62,082 nt of DNA from an uncultured Muribaculum sp. (GCA_910589555.1 CAJUTE010000001.1:1-62082), one strand, 5' to 3'. Counted from the stretch's first letter, positions 49,645 through 59,855 are shown. A program made the numbers and translations. The notes: generated by a model from the letters alone, not told the origin.

Positions 49645-52209
49645 TCATATTTTCACTTTAATTGTGGAATAATCCACACTCGACGGTCCCACCATAAGCT
49701 CATATTTGCCGGGGATGACACGCATCTCGCGAGCCGCCGCATCCCACACCTCAAAACGGTCGCGGGGGAAATCGATCTCCACTTTCTTGCTCTCGCCTGC
49801 CTTAAGGTCAACACGCTCGTAGGCACGCAAAGTCTTGACAGGACCGGCAGTGTCGGCGGGACGACGCACGTAGACCTGAACGATTTCGGTGCCGTCGGTA
49901 TCGCCGGTGTTCTTCACCTCAACGGTCACCTTGCCGTTCTTATAGCTCGGTTTGCCATACTTGTAAGTGGTGTAGCTCAAACCGTGTCCAAACGGATAAA
50001 GCGGCTCATCATGAAGATAACGGTAGGTGCGTCCTGCCATGCGGTATTCGTCAAACGGTGGAAGCTGAGCATCATCCTTATAGAAAGTCACAGCCAGCTT
50101 GCCCGAAGGGTTGTAATCGCCGAATATCACATCGGCAACAGCGTGTCCGCCCTGCTCGCCGGCATACCATGCCTGAAGGATGGCATCGCATATCTCATTT
50201 TCAGGAGTGAGCGCCACCGCGCTTCCGCTGCAATTGACCAGCACTATTTTCTTGCCTGCGTCATGGAGAGCCTGAAGAATCTCACGCTGCACGGCGGGAA
50301 GCTCGATGCTTGTGCGGTCGCCGTTGTCAAATCCCGGCTCGGTCACACGCGCCTCTTCCCTCTCGAGATTGGGTGAGATGCCGCCCACGAAGATGATCAC
50401 ATCCTTGTCGGCAGCGCGTGCCACGATCTCGGCAGGAGTCACGGCAGCGTTGCGTGCCACGTCGATGCTCAATGTGGCGTCGTCGGCAAGCTGCTTATAG
50501 TCAAATTCAAGGTCATACTTCTTGCCCTTTTCCACTTTCAGCTTAAAAGTGCGGAAATTGAACGGGTCGCGGCTGTTCCAGCGATTGTGTATAGTATCGC
50601 CGTTGACTATGATTCTGCCTCCGTCATCATTATTGAAATTTATGTCGAAAGTCTCATCGGCATCGGCAACAAACGATCCGGTCATCCTCACGGTGAAATC
50701 AGTGAGATTCACACCCGGGGCAAACACTGTGTTGCCGCCGTTGTCAAGGCTTATGGGGCTTGTATAGTTGACCACCGCCGCCGGCTCGCCCGACATATCG
50801 GTATTATTCCAGTATTCGGCACGAAGCCCCGGCTTTCCGTCGGGCGACGTAAGACGGTCAAATATGCTGCGTGTTTCGGTCATCGCCGTGATCTCACACC
50901 CTTTGGTGTAGGCGACGTCGCCCACCTTGTCGGTGATACCTTCAAGCACTGTGACAGTGTGGGAGGGCTGTCCGTAATATATGCCCCACAGCATTGTTGA
51001 ATCGGCGGCGTTAGGACCCATCACCATCACACGCGACGCATCCTTTGCAAGCGGCAGGATACCGTTATTCTTAAGAAGCACCATCTGCTCCTGCGCCATC
51101 TTGCGAGCGAGAGCCTTATGCTCGGGCGACGCGATCACGCTCTCGGGAATCTTGGTCCACTCAACAATCTCGTCGGGATCGAGGTCGCCAAGTTCAAAGC
51201 GTCCTTTCAGCAAACGCCTTACGCTCACGTCGATGTCGGCTTCCGAGATATCGCCGCGACGCACCGCTGCGGGAAGTTTCTTGTAGTTGCTGCCACACTC
51301 AACGTCGGTCCCGCTCAGCACACCCATAGCCGAAGCCGCAGCGGCATCCTTCGACACTCCGTGTCTGCCTTCACGCCAGAAGTCGGTTATTGCTCCGCAG
51401 TCGCTCACCACAAGCCCGTCAAATCCCCACTTGTCGCGGAGTATCTGCTGGAGCAACTGGTTGCTGCCGCAGCAAGGCTCGCCGTCGAAACGCTGATAGG
51501 CGCACATCACCTGCTGCACATTGCCATTCTGCACAAGCTCCTTGAACGCCGGCAGATAGGTCTCCCACAGGTCACGCTCAGGCAGATCGTTGATGTCAAA
51601 GCTGTGACGTGTCTTCTCCGGTCCGCTGTGCACGGCATAGTGCTTGGCGCAGGCATGAAGCTTGTAATACTTGTTGCCTTCGCCGCCCTGAAGAGCCTTG
51701 ACCACAGTCTTGCCCATCAAGCCGTTCATATATGGATCCTCGCCATAAGTCTCCTGACCTCTTCCCCAACGCGGGTCGCGGAAGATATTGATATTAGGCG
51801 TCCAGAAGGAGAGGCTCTTGTACTTTCCTACAGTGCCGTTTTTGCGGGCTATGGTGTTTTTAGCACGCGCTTCGTCGCTCACCGCAGTGAACACCTCTTC
51901 GATCAATCCGTTGTCAAACGAGCACGCCATGCCTATGCATGAAGGGAACACGGTGCTGAGTCCGTTGCGACCCACGCCGTGCAGCGCCTCGCTCCACCAG
52001 TCAAACTGCGGAATGCCCAACCGGGGAATAGCCGGAGAGCCGTTCATCATCAACGACACCTTCTCTTCGAGAGTGAGACGTGAACACAGGTCAGCAGCAC
52101 GTTCCTCAGCCGACAGATCGGGATTTTGGTAGGGGAAAGGCTGCGCTCCGAGCATCCCTGCTCCGGCAATCGCCATGACCCCCGCAAGAATAGATTTAGT
52201 TAAATTCAT
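49645..52209 (-). CDS. GH3 beta-xylosidase/glucosidase with PA14 insert
   Basis: This 854-residue enzyme has a signal peptide (AGAGMLGAQ), the xylosidase-type GH3 motif FDWWSEALHGVGR, KHYAVHSGPEKTRH, and the nucleophile Asp270 in GLVVSDCGAI. A PA14-like domain (about residues 460-600) is inserted in the second domain, followed by a C-terminal Fn3-like domain. The DWWSEALHGVGR motif is typical of xylan 1,4-beta-xylosidases. It follows a GH43 gene by 25 bases on the minus strand, so both probably act on xylose/arabinose-containing side chains in the periplasm. Confidence 0.9.
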   Translation of the reverse strand: MNLTKSILAGVMAIAGAGMLGAQPFPYQNPDLSAEERAADLCSRLTLEEKVSLMMNGSPAIPRLGIPQFDWWSEALHGVGRNGLSTVFPSCIGMACSFDNGLIEEVFTAVSDEARAKNTIARKNGTVGKYKSLSFWTPNINIFRDPRWGRGQETYGEDPYMNGLMGKTVVKALQGGEGNKYYKLHACAKHYAVHSGPEKTRHSFDINDLPERDLWETYLPAFKELVQNGNVQQVMCAYQRFDGEPCCGSNQLLQQILRDKWGFDGLVVSDCGAITDFWREGRHGVSKDAAAASAMGVLSGTDVECGSNYKKLPAAVRRGDISEADIDVSVRRLLKGRFELGDLDPDEIVEWTKIPESVIASPEHKALARKMAQEQMVLLKNNGILPLAKDASRVMVMGPNAADSTMLWGIYYGQPSHTVTVLEGITDKVGDVAYTKGCEITAMTETRSIFDRLTSPDGKPGLRAEYWNNTDMSGEPAAVVNYTSPISLDNGGNTVFAPGVNLTDFTVRMTGSFVADADETFDINFNNDDGGRIIVNGDTIHNRWNSRDPFNFRTFKLKVEKGKKYDLEFDYKQLADDATLSIDVARNAAVTPAEIVARAADKDVIIFVGGISPNLEREEARVTEPGFDNGDRTSIELPAVQREILQALHDAGKKIVLVNCSGSAVALTPENEICDAILQAWYAGEQGGHAVADVIFGDYNPSGKLAVTFYKDDAQLPPFDEYRMAGRTYRYLHDEPLYPFGHGLSYTTYKYGKPSYKNGKVTVEVKNTGDTDGTEIVQVYVRRPADTAGPVKTLRAYERVDLKAGESKKVEIDFPRDRFEVWDAAAREMRVIPGKYELMVGPSSVDYSTIKVKI

Positions 52210-52234
52210 CGTGGTATTATTTTATTACTGTTGA

Positions 52235-53770
52235 TTATTCGTAGTTATATCGGAACCAGTCAAAAGCCGCGTCTCCCCCATCACCGGCGGTGTTATAAGA
52301 GAACAAGCCTATATAAGGACCCTTCCAGAAGCCGAAATTCATGGCAAACGGATCGCCTGCCGGCGTGAAATTTTTTCCATCGGCGCTATACAGCAACCGA
52401 TTGACATTATTCACCGCATCGAGCTCGGCTTTTATATAGACCACATTGCCTTTAAGCTTGCCGTGACGGGTGGCTTTGCCGCCATTTTCAGTGTAGAAAT
52501 ACAGGTTGCCGCCCTCTTTCTCCACTCCGGCAGCTATGAATCGCTTGCTCAACGTGGCAAATCCGGCACGCTGCCCGTCGACCATCTTCGATGCGTCGAG
52601 CCTCATCACCGCATCGCCACGATAGCCCATAGTCTTCTGCACTATGGTGTTGCGGGCGTTGCGCAGCGAATCGCCCTTCATCGCCGTGAGCGTTATGTGG
52701 CCCGGCTTCTTTTCAAAGCTTATATTATCGCGATAGAAACGATGGTTGGCACGCCACTGCAAGCCGAGCTTTCCCTCGTTGAATTCATCGGATGATGCCG
52801 GACGCTCAATCTTGGCTTGAGCCGACACCCTTGGCTTGGTCCACACCTTAACAGGCTCGCCTATGCCGTTGCGGTCAATGTCAACGCCGATTTCCGGGAA
52901 GCCGTCATTCCACACCACCGGTTGCAGATGCGCCACACGTCCCAAGCTCTCGGTTTTCTGGAAATGCAGGAACCACCACTCGCCGTCGGGAGTATCGACC
53001 AACGCACCCTGATGAGGACCGTTGACATCGGTGGAGCCGGTCTCAAGCACCACTTTTTTCTCGTAAGGTCCATAGATGTTTTTCGAGCGCAGCACCGTCT
53101 GCCACCCTTCTCCCACTCCACCTTCGGGAATGCTGAGGTAATAATAACCGTTTAGCTTATGGATTTTGGTGCCCTCGGCAACCGGACCGGTGTAGACTGT
53201 CACGCCATCGTCAAGCAGCTCCTTGCCGTCAGCCGACATCTTGTGCACGATAATCGGTCCGGCTCCATGCTGGCTCCGCCCCAGATAGGCTTTACCATCC
53301 TCATCCCAGAAAGGACATGGATCCTCCCACTTTGCCACGCTTTTCACGCAGTGCAACGGCGACCACGGTCCTGCCGGATCAGCGGCAGTCGACATGAACA
53401 GCCCCTCGTGAGGAGTGCAGAAATAGACATAAAAGAGCCCGTCGTGGTATCTTATCGCGGGAGCCCAAGAACCGCCGGCATATCGCTTCATTTTGCCATA
53501 TTCGGGGTAGTCAAGAGCATCATACACATTGCCGATTATACGCCAGTTGACAAGATCGTCCGATTCAAGCACAGGCATCCCCATGAAATGAAACTCTGAG
53601 CAAACGAGGTAATATTTGTCGCCGACCCTGATAGCGTCGGGATCGGAATAATCGGCGTTAAGAATAGGATTCATGTAAGTGCCGTTGCCCTGATCACCCC
53701 ATGAAATGACCTGAGCCGGCAGAAACGCACCTGAAAGCACCGTGATGAGAAATGAAATGATTAGTCGCAT
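52235..53770 (-). CDS. GH43 beta-xylosidase/alpha-arabinofuranosidase (minus strand)
   Basis: From the ATG at 53770 (signal peptide LITVLSGAFLPAQ) the product has 511 residues. The five-bladed propeller shows NADYSDPDAIRVGD (base Asp), GSWAPAIRYHDG and the acid Glu in VAEGTKIHKLNGYY. A C-terminal beta-sandwich (about 330-510) follows. It is related to the GH43 at 53966-55693, which is divergent across a shared promoter region. It heads an operon with the GH3 gene downstream. Substrate: arabinose or xylose residues, not decided. Confidence 0.9.
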   Translation of the reverse strand: MRLIISFLITVLSGAFLPAQVISWGDQGNGTYMNPILNADYSDPDAIRVGDKYYLVCSEFHFMGMPVLESDDLVNWRIIGNVYDALDYPEYGKMKRYAGGSWAPAIRYHDGLFYVYFCTPHEGLFMSTAADPAGPWSPLHCVKSVAKWEDPCPFWDEDGKAYLGRSQHGAGPIIVHKMSADGKELLDDGVTVYTGPVAEGTKIHKLNGYYYLSIPEGGVGEGWQTVLRSKNIYGPYEKKVVLETGSTDVNGPHQGALVDTPDGEWWFLHFQKTESLGRVAHLQPVVWNDGFPEIGVDIDRNGIGEPVKVWTKPRVSAQAKIERPASSDEFNEGKLGLQWRANHRFYRDNISFEKKPGHITLTAMKGDSLRNARNTIVQKTMGYRGDAVMRLDASKMVDGQRAGFATLSKRFIAAGVEKEGGNLYFYTENGGKATRHGKLKGNVVYIKAELDAVNNVNRLLYSADGKNFTPAGDPFAMNFGFWKGPYIGLFSYNTAGDGGDAAFDWFRYNYE

Positions 53771-53793
53771 CGGTTTAGACTTATGGTTTGTAA

Positions 53794-53825
53794 CAAAGTT
53801 ACGAATTTTCATTCATCCTGACAAC
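53794..53825 (-). promoter_or_regulatory. Promoter of the GH43-GH3 operon
   Basis: On the minus strand GTTG (53822-53825) and TAACTTTG (53794-53801) are 20 bases apart. The leader to the ATG at 53770 is about 20 bases, which also supports that start. Confidence 0.65.
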
Positions 53826-53843
53826 TTCTTATCACAATCAAGC

Positions 53844-53875
53844 TTTGTATTATATGTAATTTATTCTTATTTTTG
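53844..53875 (+). promoter_or_regulatory. Promoter of the plus-strand GH43 gene
   Basis: TTTG (53844-53847) and TATTTTTG (53868-53875) are 20 bases apart, a full consensus match. The leader is about 85 bases. Confidence 0.75.
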
Positions 53876-53965
53876 CAATATGATTATGTAAATCGACAGA
53901 AACCCGATAAAGATCATACCATGATGCAACCCTAAAAACTAACCAAAACCAATCATATAAACAAA

Positions 53966-55693
53966 ATGAACAGTCAACTAAAACAGTTGGTTTCTTCCTT
54001 GTCAGGAAAGAAACATCTCTTGATCGTTGCCACAGCTCTATGCTCGGCAATGCAGCCGTTATCCGCTCAGGTATCCGACACATGGAACCCCGACCTCGGC
54101 AACGGAAGTTACATCAACCCCATCATCAATGCTGACTATTCCGACCCCGACCTCATTCGCGTGGGCGATGATTACTACATGACAGCATCAAGCTTCTGTG
54201 ACATACCCGGACTGCCCATCCTCCATTCCAAGGATCTTGTGAACTGGACTCTGATAGGTCATGCCATTGCCGAGATGCCCGAGTATGCACAGTTCGTGCC
54301 CGACCCCAATCATGGCGGCGCCGTGTGGGCTCCCGCAATACGCTACCACAACGGCGAGTACTACATCTACTACGGCGACCCCGATATCGGTATAATCATG
54401 GTCAAGACCAAGAATCCGGCAGGTCCGTGGGAAGCTCCCGTGCTCGTGCATAAAGCGAAAGGCATCATCGACACCTGTCCTATATGGGATGAGGACGGAC
54501 GTGCCTACATAGCTCATGGCTATGCCGGCAGCCGCGCAGGCGTGAAGAGCATCCTCGGCATGATCGAGATGACCCCCGACGGAACCAAGACCATAGGACA
54601 AGACCGCATCATCTATGACGGACATATCGACAATCCCACCATCGAAGGTGCCAAAATCTACAAGAAGGACGGTTGGTATTACATCTTCTCTCCCTCGGGA
54701 GGTGTGGCTACTGGATGGCAGGAAGTGCTCCGCTCAAAAGATATCTGGGGACCCTACGAAACCCGCAACGTGATGGAACAGGGCAACACCGACATCAACG
54801 GACCCCACCAGGGCGGATGGGTTGACACCCCCGACGGCAAAGAGGACTGGTTTGTACACTTCCAGGACAAGGGTCCTTACGGACGTGTGGTGCTGCTCCA
54901 GCCTATGAAATGGAACCAGGACGGATGGCCTGTGATCGGCGAGGATCCTGACGGCGACGGCAGAGGTGTGCCGGTGAAGAAATACCGCAAGCCTAATGTG
55001 GGCAAGACATATCCGGCGGCAAATCCGGTGGAAAGCGACGAGTTTGACTCCAACAAGCTCGGATTGCAGTGGCAATGGAAAGGAAACCCCTCGGCATTGT
55101 GGTACTTCGCCGACGGAGCCGCTTCAAAATTAAGACTATTCTCCCACAACACTCCCGATGCAAAGAGACTCTATGACTGCCCCAACCTTCTTTTGCAGAA
55201 ATTCCCGGCTGAGGACTTCACCTTCACAGCTAAGGTTGAGTTTGCTCCCGCGCAAAAGAACGGAAAAATGCAAGTAGGCGAAAAAGCAGGTATCATAGTT
55301 GCCGGTTACAACTACGAAGCCCTCGCACTGGAAGCCCGTGCCGACGGCATATATCTGGTTGAGACAACTTGCACAAATGCCAACAAGGGCGGCAAGGAAA
55401 TCGACGGAGAGGCGGTTAAAATCTCCGATGATCTGAATTCCGGAACAATATACCTCCGTGCCAAAATCAAGCGTGTAGGCGTAAAGAAACCCACTCAGAA
55501 GCCCGACTACAAGGCTGAGGCTACATTCTCCTACAGCCGCGACGGCAAAAAGTTTGTGGATTTCGGTTCTACGCTTAACGTCAAGGAAGGACACTGGATC
55601 GGAGCGAAATTCGGTCTGTTCTGCACCCGTCCATGGGTAAGCAACGACAGCGGATGGCTCGACATCGACTGGGTGCGCGTAACCAAGAAATAA
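53966..55693 (+). CDS. GH43 family glycosidase (plus strand)
   Basis: The 575-residue enzyme has a signal peptide (ATALCSAMQPLSAQ). The GH43 signatures are NADYSDPDLIRVGDDYY (base Asp), AVWAPAIRYHNGEYYIYYG and the acid Glu in TIEGAKIYKKDGWYY. The C-terminal beta-sandwich (about 355-575) is typical of this GH43 subgroup. It resembles the divergent GH43 at 52235-53770 but with a longer N-terminal signal region. Likely arabinofuranosidase or xylosidase; there is no lipobox, so a periplasmic site is expected. Confidence 0.9.
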   Translation: MNSQLKQLVSSLSGKKHLLIVATALCSAMQPLSAQVSDTWNPDLGNGSYINPIINADYSDPDLIRVGDDYYMTASSFCDIPGLPILHSKDLVNWTLIGHAIAEMPEYAQFVPDPNHGGAVWAPAIRYHNGEYYIYYGDPDIGIIMVKTKNPAGPWEAPVLVHKAKGIIDTCPIWDEDGRAYIAHGYAGSRAGVKSILGMIEMTPDGTKTIGQDRIIYDGHIDNPTIEGAKIYKKDGWYYIFSPSGGVATGWQEVLRSKDIWGPYETRNVMEQGNTDINGPHQGGWVDTPDGKEDWFVHFQDKGPYGRVVLLQPMKWNQDGWPVIGEDPDGDGRGVPVKKYRKPNVGKTYPAANPVESDEFDSNKLGLQWQWKGNPSALWYFADGAASKLRLFSHNTPDAKRLYDCPNLLLQKFPAEDFTFTAKVEFAPAQKNGKMQVGEKAGIIVAGYNYEALALEARADGIYLVETTCTNANKGGKEIDGEAVKISDDLNSGTIYLRAKIKRVGVKKPTQKPDYKAEATFSYSRDGKKFVDFGSTLNVKEGHWIGAKFGLFCTRPWVSNDSGWLDIDWVRVTKK

Positions 55694-55713
55694 TCCATCC
55701 ACCATCACTCATT

Positions 55714-55753
55714 ACGAAAAAAGAGGAATCCTTACGGGTTCCTCTTTTTTCGT
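55714..55753 (+). terminator. Terminator of the plus-strand GH43 gene
   Basis: A 15-bp perfect stem (55714-55728 with 55739-55753) ends in a run of six T within its right arm. Confidence 0.85.
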
Positions 55754-56006
55754 AAACACCGATCAGCAAATCAGCAACGTACCACAACAAATCTACGCCA
55801 AGCAACAATCCTCGGGCTGTAAGGTAAGCCTATATTCCGTCAACTGACTCGATGGTGCCGCAGAACCGGCAAGCACCGTAGGTGCGCCGTTGTGGTAAAC
55901 CCCGCACGAACAGCGTGAGTGTGGGGAAGGACATAAAGGGAAGAGAGCTTCGGAGAAGCGGTGTAGTATTAACTGACTGATTATATGACCCTATCAGACA
56001 TCACAA
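55754..56006. other. Gene-poor stretch with GC-rich hairpins
   Basis: Between two terminators I find no gene. The part 55845-55965 is more GC-rich and folds into small hairpins: GCACC/GGTGC at 55873-55885 and an 8-bp stem with one G-U pair near 55910-55936. It could be a dispersed repeat or an unknown RNA. Confidence 0.35.
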
Positions 56007-56042
56007 AAAAATAGCCGCACTGATCAGAGTGCGGCTATTTTT
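56007..56042. terminator. Bidirectional terminator after the PL11 gene
   Basis: A 14-bp perfect stem (56007-56020 with 56029-56042) with A and T runs lies 23 bases after the PL11 stop. Confidence 0.85.
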
Positions 56043-56064
56043 GTCGACAAATTATGTCGGATGA

Positions 56065-59000
56065 TTATTTCACAAACTTGTAGTTCTTGGCTGTATTGCC
56101 GTCTTCTACCACAAGGATATATACACCCTTGTCAAGACCGTCGATGATATCCTCGCGGTTCATGCCCACGGCTGTGCGTACAATTATGCCGCTCATGGCA
56201 TCGACCACGGTATAGGTGGCATTGGCGTTGTCAAACACCACATCCTCGATGCCCGAAAGCTTGAGCAGGTCGTAGCTTGCCTCAACCTCGGCGGCAGTCA
56301 TTGCCTTGGGATGGATGATGAATTCGTCGATCGCTCCGGCAAATGTGCGGTGAACATCCTGTCCTGTGCTGACCGAAGTCTCGTCGTCACCGCCGATATA
56401 TAGGAATTCCGCAGCTGACTGAGCAAGCGCTCCTGTAGTCACATTTTCAGCCTTAGCGACTTCCTGTCCGTCGACATACAGCGTCATGGTCTTTGCTGCG
56501 AAATCACGCACAGCGGCGATATGGTGCCAGTTGCCGTCAAACACTGCAGTTGCATCATCAAGTTTGCAATCTGACTTCTTTGCGTCGTCATCGATGGAGA
56601 AGCACAGATAATTGTTCTTGTCGTTTTTCTTGCGTTCAAGACCTATCCAGTTGCCGGTTCCGCCATCTACATTAGCCTTGTTGTGAGTGCCGACACAGAA
56701 CAGATAACCATCCTCATCGGTAGATTTCACCCACATTTCAACTGTGAAGTCATTCTCACCCATGCTGAGAGCGTCATACACGGGCTGAGTGAGATAGCCA
56801 TCATTGTTGAAGCTCAACGCTCCGGCTTTCAAGCCGCCGACAACTTCGATGCCGGTGCCGTTGACAGTAGCCTCGCCGGTCACCTTGTTGGGAGTTGTAG
56901 AACCCAGCTCATCCATCGGGAAGTAAGCGATCTCATTGCCTGTGGTTTCAAAACGCTCTTTCACCTTTGCGGCGGTCATAGCTCCGTGATAGATGCAAAG
57001 CTCATCGATCACACCGGCAAAAGTGTTGTTGAGATCGGCACAGTTTCCTATGATCATCGCCTCACCGGGGCAAGCTATCGCGCCGGAAGCATCCTCGGCG
57101 CTGTTCTTCAATTCTCCGTCGACATACATCAACAGTTTCTTTGCGTATGTGTCGCGCACGAGCACCACGTGATGCCATTCGTTATTGAAAATAGAATTGC
57201 CTTCAGCCCATTTCACTTCGCTCTTCTTGGCACCGTCGTCCACGGCAAAGCGGAACTCGCCATTCTTCAGCTCAAGACCGGTCCAGTTGCCTGTAGCGCC
57301 TTCAACACCGCCTGGTTCGTGCTCGCCCTTCATCGTACCCTTCTGGAAGATGTAGGCTGCGTTGTCGGCTGATTTGAGCCACATCTCGATAGAGAAGTCT
57401 CTCATGCCGAAATCAAGCGCCTCATAGCCATCCTGAGTCAAATAAGAGATTCCGCCAAGTGAAATAGCATTGCCCTTCTTGCCCTCTATAATAGTGGCAT
57501 CAGTTCCATGTACAGTTGCCACGCCATGGATGTTGTTGACAGTGGTCTCACCGGCTTTCTCAAACTCAAATTGAGCGATGAGATTGAGGTTGGTGTTGCG
57601 GCGCACTTTGAGAACCCCCTCGGTATATCCGTTGTCGTCATCAGCAGCTCCGGTGGTAGTGATGGTGATAGTGTATTCACCTTCGGCAACGGGCATTCCT
57701 GAGATTTTTCCTGTCAGTGTAGCAGGATCGAAGTCCATCTTCACGCCTTCGGGCAACCCTGTGGAAGTAACACCGGTGGCACGCACAATCGAGAACTCAA
57801 CCGGAATCATCTCCGCGCCGAGATCAACCACCTGGCTCAAGCTTCCTGAGCTTATCTTGATTGCGCCGGCAGTGTTGAAGGACTCCTCAAGGTTGTAGCT
57901 CAAATGAGGAGGCTGATTGTAGGCTACATTCTGCCATGCCACAGCCACACGGTACTGACGGTCCTGCATGAGAGTGGGCACTTTATAGTCGCTCGGAATG
58001 GTAGTGGTGAATATGACCAGGTCGCTCTCGGTGCTCTGGTCATGAAGAATCACCTCCTCACGCCAGTCGCCGAAGAGGTCGGCTTGCAAGTTGGGAGTAG
58101 CCTTTGTAGTGTTCGTTGATCCGGCATTGGAATACTGGCTGAACGACATCAGCACGCTTGATCCTGAAAGGTCATTCTTGCATTTCTGAATCTGCGGATT
58201 TGACTTGCCATCGCCGTATTTTCCGTCAAACAGTTCATCGAGCAGGTCGCCGTCCCAGTAGATGCGGAAATTGGTGGACGGCGGCATCTTGGTGCTCACC
58301 ACAACATCCTTGTTGAAGACACCGGTCTTGGTTGATGCCCAATATTCATAACCGGGATACTTCGTGGAGATATTTGCCGCCATACCGCGACCAATATCCT
58401 GACCCGACTGATTTTCGCCATAGAGAATCTCACCGGTTCTGGCATCGCGAAGCTCGGTGTCCCACTTGTAGGCAGCCCCTTTTTCTTCGTGAGGCATGAA
58501 CACTTCGAGACCGTCACGGTCGGGAAGCATATCGGTCAAGTGAAGAGCGTCGCCATGACCGGCTCCGGTGCGGTAAAGCGTGGTTCCGTCATGGTCGCAG
58601 CAAGCCGCACCATAAACTATCTCATCGCAACCGTCGCCGTCGACATCGCCGATAGTCAATGAGTGGGCGCCTTCGCCATACAGCCCTGCACCGCTCTTCT
58701 CTGACTTGTGCAGCCATTTTTCAGTGAGCTTGGTTCCGTCGAAGTCCACAGCCCATATATAAGACGCAGTGTAATAGCCACGGCAGAACACCGCGCTCGG
58801 TTTCTGTCCGTCAAGATATGCGACACCGGCAAGGTAGCGCTCGCAACGGTTGCCATAGCTGTCGCCCCACTGGCTGTTGGTGCGGATTGAGCGGGGCGGA
58901 TTATAGGCGATTGTATTTATAGCCGCGCCGGTCTCGCCGTTGAACACCGTGAGGTATTCCGGTCCCGACAACGGGCATCCATCCGAATTGCGGTAGTCGG

Positions 59001-59739
59001 CATCAGCTTTGTCATTGCCCATCAGCACGGGATTCCCCTTGCCGTCGATGGTGCCCGGAGCCGTCTTGCAGATAAGCTCAGCCTTTCCGTCGCCGTCAAA
59101 GTCATATACCATAAACTGCGAGTAGTGGTTTCCGGAGCGGATATTGACACCGAGGTCTATGCGCCACAGCTTTGTTCCATCGAGCTTGTAGCAGTCATAG
59201 ATAGTGTTTCCGGTAAAGCGGGTGTGTGAATTGTCTGCCGCATTTGTGGGGAACCATTTAACGATATATTCCCACTCGCCGTCGCCGTCGACATCACCTA
59301 CCGACACATCGTCGGGGGTATAGGTGTAGTCGCGCATTTCTTTGGCTCCTCCGGCGGGGGAAGTACCTCCGGCAGGGCGGTCAAGATGGATTTTCTTGTA
59401 GAATGTGTCCCAAGCAGCAACCTGCTTGGAGGTTTCCTTCTCTTCGGTGCCAAGAATGGCTTTTACCGAATAGAGATCGCCCGCCTTACCTGCGGGGTCG
59501 GTGAAATTGGTACGGTTTTTCAGCGGTGTTGTGTTGAGCTTTGTGTCGCCACGATACACATCGAATGTCAAATTCTTGTCATCACCGGCAAATGAACGCC
59601 AGGACACAAACACTCCATTGTCGGCTTTCACAGCAAGCACACCGCGGTCAAGCTTCTCGGCTTGCACAATGTGGGTGTGCTGGGCGCTCATAGCAACAGA
59701 GCCCATCAAAGCCGCACATACTAACAGAGTTTTTTTCAT
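56065..59739 (-). CDS. PL11 rhamnogalacturonan endolyase with two LamG-like domains and T9SS tail
   Basis: This 1224-residue protein has a signal peptide (LMGSVAMSAQ). A PL11 beta-propeller catalytic domain covers about residues 22-620: VQAEKLDRGVLAV, VSWRSFAGDD, calcium-type repeats such as GDVDGDGEWEYIVKW, and LFGDWREEVIL. An Ig-like segment (about 635-725), two concanavalin/LamG-like domains (about 735-925 and 940-1150; both contain DFxxEMWxKS and GNWHH or NEWHH patterns) and a T9SS type A tail (GVYILVVEDGNTAKNYKFVK) follow. PL11 enzymes cleave the rhamnogalacturonan I backbone. It is probably secreted and surface-bound. The GH105 genes could finish its products. Confidence 0.92.
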   Translation of the reverse strand: MKKTLLVCAALMGSVAMSAQHTHIVQAEKLDRGVLAVKADNGVFVSWRSFAGDDKNLTFDVYRGDTKLNTTPLKNRTNFTDPAGKAGDLYSVKAILGTEEKETSKQVAAWDTFYKKIHLDRPAGGTSPAGGAKEMRDYTYTPDDVSVGDVDGDGEWEYIVKWFPTNAADNSHTRFTGNTIYDCYKLDGTKLWRIDLGVNIRSGNHYSQFMVYDFDGDGKAELICKTAPGTIDGKGNPVLMGNDKADADYRNSDGCPLSGPEYLTVFNGETGAAINTIAYNPPRSIRTNSQWGDSYGNRCERYLAGVAYLDGQKPSAVFCRGYYTASYIWAVDFDGTKLTEKWLHKSEKSGAGLYGEGAHSLTIGDVDGDGCDEIVYGAACCDHDGTTLYRTGAGHGDALHLTDMLPDRDGLEVFMPHEEKGAAYKWDTELRDARTGEILYGENQSGQDIGRGMAANISTKYPGYEYWASTKTGVFNKDVVVSTKMPPSTNFRIYWDGDLLDELFDGKYGDGKSNPQIQKCKNDLSGSSVLMSFSQYSNAGSTNTTKATPNLQADLFGDWREEVILHDQSTESDLVIFTTTIPSDYKVPTLMQDRQYRVAVAWQNVAYNQPPHLSYNLEESFNTAGAIKISSGSLSQVVDLGAEMIPVEFSIVRATGVTSTGLPEGVKMDFDPATLTGKISGMPVAEGEYTITITTTGAADDDNGYTEGVLKVRRNTNLNLIAQFEFEKAGETTVNNIHGVATVHGTDATIIEGKKGNAISLGGISYLTQDGYEALDFGMRDFSIEMWLKSADNAAYIFQKGTMKGEHEPGGVEGATGNWTGLELKNGEFRFAVDDGAKKSEVKWAEGNSIFNNEWHHVVLVRDTYAKKLLMYVDGELKNSAEDASGAIACPGEAMIIGNCADLNNTFAGVIDELCIYHGAMTAAKVKERFETTGNEIAYFPMDELGSTTPNKVTGEATVNGTGIEVVGGLKAGALSFNNDGYLTQPVYDALSMGENDFTVEMWVKSTDEDGYLFCVGTHNKANVDGGTGNWIGLERKKNDKNNYLCFSIDDDAKKSDCKLDDATAVFDGNWHHIAAVRDFAAKTMTLYVDGQEVAKAENVTTGALAQSAAEFLYIGGDDETSVSTGQDVHRTFAGAIDEFIIHPKAMTAAEVEASYDLLKLSGIEDVVFDNANATYTVVDAMSGIIVRTAVGMNREDIIDGLDKGVYILVVEDGNTAKNYKFVK

Positions 59740-59855
59740 GCAGGAAATTTTTTAATTTTAGGTATTTTTGTTTGGTATTATCATTGATCAAAAGCCAAAA
59801 AGAACCAAGCACATCATCGTGCTTTAAAGCACTGCATTTCATGGCTAATCAAACG

